Shown here: piece by piece, positions 24,393-28,319 of the stretch
Numbering within the stretch: position 1 is the first letter of the stretch
Layout of the letters: each line of letters starts with the position of its first letter
DNA from: an uncultured Ruminococcus sp.
GTDB lineage: Bacteria; Bacillota; Clostridia; Oscillospirales; Ruminococcaceae
Direction: 5' to 3'
Length of the DNA stretch: 28,319 bases
NCBI GenBank assembly: GCA_902772615.1
Contig: CACYBC010000117.1
Location: 1 to 28,319 of the forward strand
Made by a program: the position numbers and the translations under genes
The notes under the pieces: generated by a model
What the model saw: only the letters and a program-made list of their open reading frames with translations
The model's database searches: none
Told to the model about the DNA's origin: nothing

Positions 24393-25079
24393 ATGCAAGG
24401 CAACACCAGTTTCAGCAGAATACTTACGCTTTTGAGAAAAGAGCGCGGCCTCACGCAGAAAGAGGCTGCGGCAAATCTCGGTATCTCACAGGCGCTGCTT
24501 TCTCATTATGAAAAGGGAATAAGGGAATGCGGACTGGACTTCGTTGTCAAGGCATCGGAGTATTACGGCGTTTCCTGTGACTACCTGCTGGGCAGATCGC
24601 CCGACAGGAGCGGGCTGACGCTCACCGTAGACGACATTCCGGACGACAGCAACGACCCGGACGATTCGAAGTACAAGGGCAGTCTTCTGCCGGTGCTCAG
24701 CAAGAAACTGATCATAAACTCGCTGGGGATACTGTATGATATGCTCCTCAAGGCACCGGACAAGGAACTCGTATCGGAAGTGACGAACTATCTCAATTCC
24801 GCGGTGTACAAGATGTTCAGGATCATCTTCTCCAGCTGTCCCAAGAACCAGGATAAGATGTTCTCCATCCCGGATAGATTATACAGCGGTTATGTCGACG
24901 CCTCAATGTCCAGAAGCGAGGCCGAGCTCAGGGACATGCTCTCTGCCCAGCCGTCCGCTCACGGACAGATAGATACCGATTCGTTCCAGACATCCAGCGA
25001 GAAGCTTGCTGGCGACTATCCGCAGCTGTCCTCATCGCTCTTCAACCTGATCCAGCAGAGTGAGAAGAGAGCAAAATGA
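24393..25079 (+). CDS. XRE-family helix-turn-helix transcriptional regulator
   Basis: The N-terminal 65 residues form a Cro/C1-type HTH (TLLRKERGLTQKEAAANLG, then SQALLSHYEKGIRE, ending YYGVSCDYLLGRS). Residues 66-100 are an acidic linker (DDIPDDSNDPDDS), and the remaining 130 form a predominantly helical region that I do not recognise, with a run KKLIINSLGILYDML and a serine/glutamine-rich tail. The total of 228 residues is long for a simple repressor. AAGGA eight bases before the ATG is the ribosome site. It is monocistronic, ending at a terminator, and diverges from the phosphatase gene, which is the obvious candidate target. No phage or plasmid genes accompany it. Confidence 0.85.
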   Translation: MQGNTSFSRILTLLRKERGLTQKEAAANLGISQALLSHYEKGIRECGLDFVVKASEYYGVSCDYLLGRSPDRSGLTLTVDDIPDDSNDPDDSKYKGSLLPVLSKKLIINSLGILYDMLLKAPDKELVSEVTNYLNSAVYKMFRIIFSSCPKNQDKMFSIPDRLYSGYVDASMSRSEAELRDMLSAQPSAHGQIDTDSFQTSSEKLAGDYPQLSSSLFNLIQQSEKRAK

Positions 25080-25096
25080 AAGGGAGAATCTGATTT

Positions 25097-25132
25097 ACAG
25101 CTGTAAGGCGTAATTGCTTTACAGCTGTTTTT
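25097..25132 (+). terminator. Intrinsic terminator after the XRE regulator
   Basis: A 13-bp stem with one G-U pair (25097-25109 with 25116-25128) and a 6-base loop, followed by TTTTTG. Confidence 0.88.
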
Positions 25133-25152
25133 GTTGCTAAAGCGTCAAAGAC

Positions 25153-25188
25153 AGACCCGTCCGTCAGCTTACGGCTGCGAACGGGTCT
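25153..25188 (-). terminator. Terminator after secA
   Basis: AGACCCGT (25153-25160) pairs with ACGGGTCT (25181-25188), and an inner CAGC/GCTG stem lies within the loop. On the minus strand GTCTTTG follows, so the T-run is short. It converges with the XRE terminator. Confidence 0.65.
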
Positions 25189-25201
25189 CTTCTTTATATG
25201 A

Positions 25202-27874
25202 TCATTTCTTCTTTTTCTTCTTTTTGTCCTTGTTCTTCCTTACTGTCTGTGCGGTACCTCCGGCTGCAGCAGCGTCCTGGATGTTTTCCTCGACCTGCTT
25301 TTTGGGTACGATCGTAGTTGTGAGGACCTTTCTGGCTGTCTGTTCGCGTATGGCTTCGACCATCTCGTCGAACATGGCGTATCCCTCGCGCCTGTACTCC
25401 ACGACCGGGTCATGCTGCGCGTAAGAGCGGAGATGTATGGCGTTGCGCAGTTCGTCCATATTGTCGATGTGCTCCATCCAGTTCTGGTCAACGGAACTCA
25501 GCAGGGAGAACCTCTCCAGAAGTCTCATCATGTCAGAGCCTATCTGCTCCTCCTTCTTTGCCAGGATGTCCTGGGCCCTGTCGTTCAGCATATCAACGAT
25601 GTCGTCTCTGGTGATCCCGTCAAGTTCGTCTTTGCTGAATCTGAGATCAGCAGGCGTTGTGAGCCATCCGAGATAGTGATCCCTGAGTCCTGACAGGTTC
25701 CAGGGCGTCTCTTCGCTGTGTTCCTCAGGAAGATAGCTGTAGACATTGGCTCTTATGGAATCCAGGACCATGGAATCGATGTTCCTGCGCACGTTCTCGC
25801 CTCTGAGGACCATGTCTCTCTCGGAGTAGATCGTCTCCCTCTGCTGGTTCATGACGTCGTCGTAGCTGAGAACGCTCTTTCTGATGGCGAAGTTGCGTCC
25901 TTCCACCTTCTTCTGGGCGGATTCTATGACGGTCGTCAGGATCCTGTTTTCTATAGGAATGTCGTCCTCGACATTGAGGGTCTCCATGAGCATATTGATC
26001 CTGTCGCCTCCGAAGAGCCTCATGAGATCATCGTCCAGCGCGAGGAAGAACCTGCTTTCGCCGGGGTCTCCCTGACGTCCGCTTCGGCCTCTGAGCTGGT
26101 CATCGATCCTGCGGCTCTCATGTCTCTCCGTGCCTATGATGAACAGCCCGCCTGCCTGTCTGACTTTGTCAGCTTCCGGTCTGATCTCGGCGGTGTATTT
26201 GTCCAGCAGCCTCTTGTACTCCTCTCTGGCCGCGAGGATCTCCTCGTCTTCGGTGTAGTAGTAGGAAGTGGCGGCCTGGATCTGGTCGTCATCCATCCCT
26301 TCGTTGCTCAGGCTGTTCTTTGCCATGTATTCGGCGTTGCCTCCGAGCATGATATCGGTTCCTCGTCCCGCCATGTTCGTGGCGATGGTCACGGCACCGA
26401 ATTTGCCTGCCTGGGCGATTATGAACGCTTCCTTCTCATGGTTCTTGGCGTTCAGAACGTTGTGCCTGATGCCGCGGCGGTCCAGAAGCTTGCTGAGATG
26501 CTCGGATTTATCTATGCTCACCGTGCCGACCAGGACCGGCTGGCCCTTTGAGTGGCATTCTATTATCTGTTCTATGACAGCTCTGTATTTCGCGTCGACG
26601 TTCTTGTATACCGCGTCATCCCAGTCCTTCCTTATTACCGGAGCATTGGTCGGTATAGCGACCACGTCCAGATTGTAGATCTCCTGGAACTCATCTTTCT
26701 CCGTCATTGCCGTACCGGTCATTCCCGACAGTTTTTTATACATGCGGAAGTAGTTCTGGAAGGTTATGGTAGCCAGGGTCCTGTTCTCCCTGGCGACATG
26801 GACATGTTCCTTTGCCTCGATGGCCTGGTGAAGTCCATTGCTGTATCTTCTCCCGATCATGAGACGTCCGGTGAACTCGTCGACTATGATGACTTCGCCG
26901 TTTTTGACGACATAGTCGACATCCCTCTTCATGATACCGTGGGCTCTGATAGCCTGATCGATATGGTGAGCGAGAGTCATGTTCTCCGGATCGGACAGGT
27001 TGGAGATCCCGAAGTGTCTCTGGGCCTTCTCGATGCCTCTCTGGGTGAGGGAACAGCTGTGAGCCTTCTCGTCCACTATGTAGTCTGCGGTGGACGATTC
27101 CATCTCGGTCTTGTCGTCGTGGTCGGTGACGACCTCCTTGACCAGCGCCTTAGCGAAATCATCGGCCTTTCTGTACAGGTCAGTTGATTTGTCGCCTCTT
27201 CCCGAGATGATGAGAGGGGTCCTCGCCTCATCTATGAGGATGGAGTCCACCTCGTCCACTATAGCGAACACGTGTCCGCGCTGAGTCTTGCTCCTGAGAT
27301 CAGCAACCATGTTGTCGCGGAGATAATCGAAGCCCATCTCGTTGTTCGTGCCGTATGTGATGTCGGAGTTGTATGCCTGCTGTCTTGATTCCGGATCCAT
27401 GCCGGGAGCGATAAGTCCCACCGTCAGGCCGAGATAGTTGTATACCTTGCCCATCCACTCGCTATCGCGCTTGGCCAGGTAATCGTTTACCGTTACGATA
27501 TGAACGCCTTCTCCGGTCAGCGCGTTGAGGTAGGCGGGGAGAGTGGAGACGAGTGTCTTTCCTTCTCCTGTCTTCATCTCGGCGATCATTCCTTTATGCA
27601 GAACGATCCCGCCCAGTATCTGGACAGGGAATGGACGCATCTCTAGGACCCTCCAGGATGCCTCGCGGCATGCCGCGAACGCATCGGGCAGGATATCATC
27701 CAGAGTTTCGCCGCCTGCGAGCCTCTTTTTGAACTCAGCAGTCATACCGCGGAGCTCATTCTCGCTCATCTTTTCATACTTGGACTGAAGATCCAGGACC
27801 TGTTTCTGGATCGGCATTATCTTCTTGAGCGTTCTGTCGCTGGAATTTCCGAACAGTCTGTCGAGCAGGGACAT
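25202..27874 (-). CDS. secA: Preprotein translocase ATPase SecA
   Basis: SecA drives export of unfolded preproteins through SecYEG. The 890-residue protein has Walker A in MKTGEGKTL, Walker B in DEVDSILIDEARTPL, the second-nucleotide-domain motif GRSGRQGDPGESRFFLALDD, and the helical scaffold/wing domains (QRETIYSERD; HIDNMDELRNAIHLRSYAQHDP). I set the start at 27874 (MSLLDRLFG) because AGAGGT lies six bases upstream. An ATG six bases earlier would leave no spacing, and the frame's first ATG at 27910 would coincide with the predicted transcription start. The C-terminus ends in seven lysines instead of the cysteine-rich zinc-binding tail found in many SecA proteins. It is monocistronic. Confidence 0.97.
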   Translation of the reverse strand: MSLLDRLFGNSSDRTLKKIMPIQKQVLDLQSKYEKMSENELRGMTAEFKKRLAGGETLDDILPDAFAACREASWRVLEMRPFPVQILGGIVLHKGMIAEMKTGEGKTLVSTLPAYLNALTGEGVHIVTVNDYLAKRDSEWMGKVYNYLGLTVGLIAPGMDPESRQQAYNSDITYGTNNEMGFDYLRDNMVADLRSKTQRGHVFAIVDEVDSILIDEARTPLIISGRGDKSTDLYRKADDFAKALVKEVVTDHDDKTEMESSTADYIVDEKAHSCSLTQRGIEKAQRHFGISNLSDPENMTLAHHIDQAIRAHGIMKRDVDYVVKNGEVIIVDEFTGRLMIGRRYSNGLHQAIEAKEHVHVARENRTLATITFQNYFRMYKKLSGMTGTAMTEKDEFQEIYNLDVVAIPTNAPVIRKDWDDAVYKNVDAKYRAVIEQIIECHSKGQPVLVGTVSIDKSEHLSKLLDRRGIRHNVLNAKNHEKEAFIIAQAGKFGAVTIATNMAGRGTDIMLGGNAEYMAKNSLSNEGMDDDQIQAATSYYYTEDEEILAAREEYKRLLDKYTAEIRPEADKVRQAGGLFIIGTERHESRRIDDQLRGRSGRQGDPGESRFFLALDDDLMRLFGGDRINMLMETLNVEDDIPIENRILTTVIESAQKKVEGRNFAIRKSVLSYDDVMNQQRETIYSERDMVLRGENVRRNIDSMVLDSIRANVYSYLPEEHSEETPWNLSGLRDHYLGWLTTPADLRFSKDELDGITRDDIVDMLNDRAQDILAKKEEQIGSDMMRLLERFSLLSSVDQNWMEHIDNMDELRNAIHLRSYAQHDPVVEYRREGYAMFDEMVEAIREQTARKVLTTTIVPKKQVEENIQDAAAAGGTAQTVRKNKDKKKKKKK

Positions 27875-27918
27875 TGACATACCTCTGATTAGTTTTTTGG
27901 GAAAGCGCATACAAATAA

Positions 27919-27953
27919 ATTATATCATACGCATCATCATAAGGAGCAATTGT
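27919..27953 (-). promoter_or_regulatory. Extended -10 promoter for secA
   Basis: On the minus strand a consensus TATAAT (27919-27924) is preceded by TGA, giving an extended -10. TTGCTC about 19 bases upstream is a weak -35. Transcription would start about 35-40 bases before the chosen ATG. Confidence 0.6.
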
Positions 27954-28014
27954 GATACAGGTGTTAACGAGGTGTGTATCTTTGACGAATACAGCCAGAA
28001 AACGGACTATTCTC

Positions 28015-28046
28015 TTGAAAAGGGAGCGCCTGAGCAAGTATACTTG
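28015..28046 (+). promoter_or_regulatory. Promoter with a -10 palindrome for the terminal NifU-like gene
   Basis: TTGAAA (28015-28020), 18 bases, then TATACT (28039-28044). The -10 sits within a perfect 12-bp palindrome CAAGTATACTTG (28035-28046), which could be a repressor site. A second possible promoter, TTGACG (27982) with GACTAT (28005), lies upstream. Confidence 0.55.
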
Positions 28047-28085
28047 TAACGGATTTTTACGCATAATCGCGGAAGGAGTTTGATA

Positions 28086-28319
28086 ATGACATATTCTAAT
28101 GAAGTAGAAAACATGTGTGTTGTCGCCAAGGGTCCGAAACACGGTCCGGCTCCTATTCCTGAAGAAGGAAAATGGATCCAGGCCAAAGAGATTTCCGACA
28201 TCTCCGCGTACACACACGGCGTAGGCTGGTGCGCACCTCAGCAGGGAGCCTGCAAGCTTTCCCTGAACGTCAAGAACGGTATCATCGAGGAAGCTCTTGT
28301 TGAGACGATCGGCTGCTCC
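28086..28319 (+). CDS. NifU-like iron-sulfur cluster assembly scaffold protein, 3'-truncated by the window edge
   Basis: An open frame of 78 codons runs to the last base. It starts with ATG after AAGGAG (28073-28078, seven-base spacing). The product begins MTYSNEVENMCVVAKGPKHG and continues with KWIQAKEISDIS, GVGWCAPQQGACKL and a segment leading into LVETIGCS at the cut. I recognise this as the N-terminus of a clostridial NifU/IscU-like scaffold family that is commonly followed by a gene for a GGGtGRT-motif protein; this is recalled, not searched. Cysteines at about positions 11, 54, 60 and 77 are candidate cluster ligands. No cysteine desulfurase is in the window. Confidence 0.75.
   Translation, partial: MTYSNEVENMCVVAKGPKHGPAPIPEEGKWIQAKEISDISAYTHGVGWCAPQQGACKLSLNVKNGIIEEALVETIGCS

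Noticed and set aside
27875..27910. A 12-residue N-terminal extension of SecA
   Set aside because: The upstream ATG would lie at the predicted transcription start with no ribosome site, whereas the start at 27874 has AGAGGT and gives the usual SecA N-terminus.
27825..28049. A 74-codon plus-strand frame before the NifU-like gene
   Set aside because: It starts inside the antisense of secA, has no ribosome site, and crosses the promoter regions of both secA and the NifU-like gene.

Overview
The window is a gene-dense chromosomal segment from a low-oxygen member of the Clostridia (Bacillota), most like Lachnospiraceae or a neighbouring family; I cannot fix the genus. The grounds are the gene order xseA-xseB-ispA-dxs-tlyA-nadK-argR-recN, an NfnAB-type electron-bifurcating pair, an OadB-type sodium pump subunit, a YajC/SecA secretion set, TTG start codons behind strong GGAGG-like ribosome sites, and a terminal gene resembling a NifU-like family I know from gut Clostridia. 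I see no rRNA, tRNA, CRISPR array, insertion sequence or phage gene.

Layout. (1) 1-8743, plus strand: one tightly packed operon, cut at its 5' end, carrying exonuclease VII, isoprenoid precursor synthesis (IspA, Dxs), a TlyA-type rRNA methyltransferase, NAD kinase, the arginine repressor, RecN and an AI-2E-type membrane protein. It ends at a bidirectional hairpin. (2) 8820-10157, minus: the decarboxylase beta subunit OadB followed by a 43-residue one-helix membrane peptide. (3) 10239-12985, plus: queA-bcp-tgt (queuosine tRNA modification plus a peroxiredoxin). (4) yajC with its own promoter and terminator. (5) A large class A penicillin-binding protein. (6) 16361-19421, minus: two tandem paralogous type B carboxylesterases. 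(7) 19604-21866, minus: nfnA-nfnB. (8) A GH51 arabinofuranosidase, minus. (9) A histidine phosphatase (minus) divergent from an XRE regulator (plus). (10) secA, minus. (11) The 5' part of a NifU-like Fe-S scaffold gene, plus, running off the end.

How they fit together. Most of the window is housekeeping: DNA repair, isoprenoids, NADP supply, tRNA modification, secretion and wall synthesis. The right half adds fermentative and plant-polymer functions. NfnAB would link NADH, NADPH and ferredoxin pools; OadB would couple a decarboxylation to sodium export; the leaderless esterases and GH51 enzyme would trim ester- and arabinose-decorated oligosaccharides inside the cell. No complete new defence or mobile system is visible. 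The least explained items are the 43-residue peptide beside an OadB that lacks its usual partners, the terminal NifU-like gene, and several palindromes sitting on promoters.
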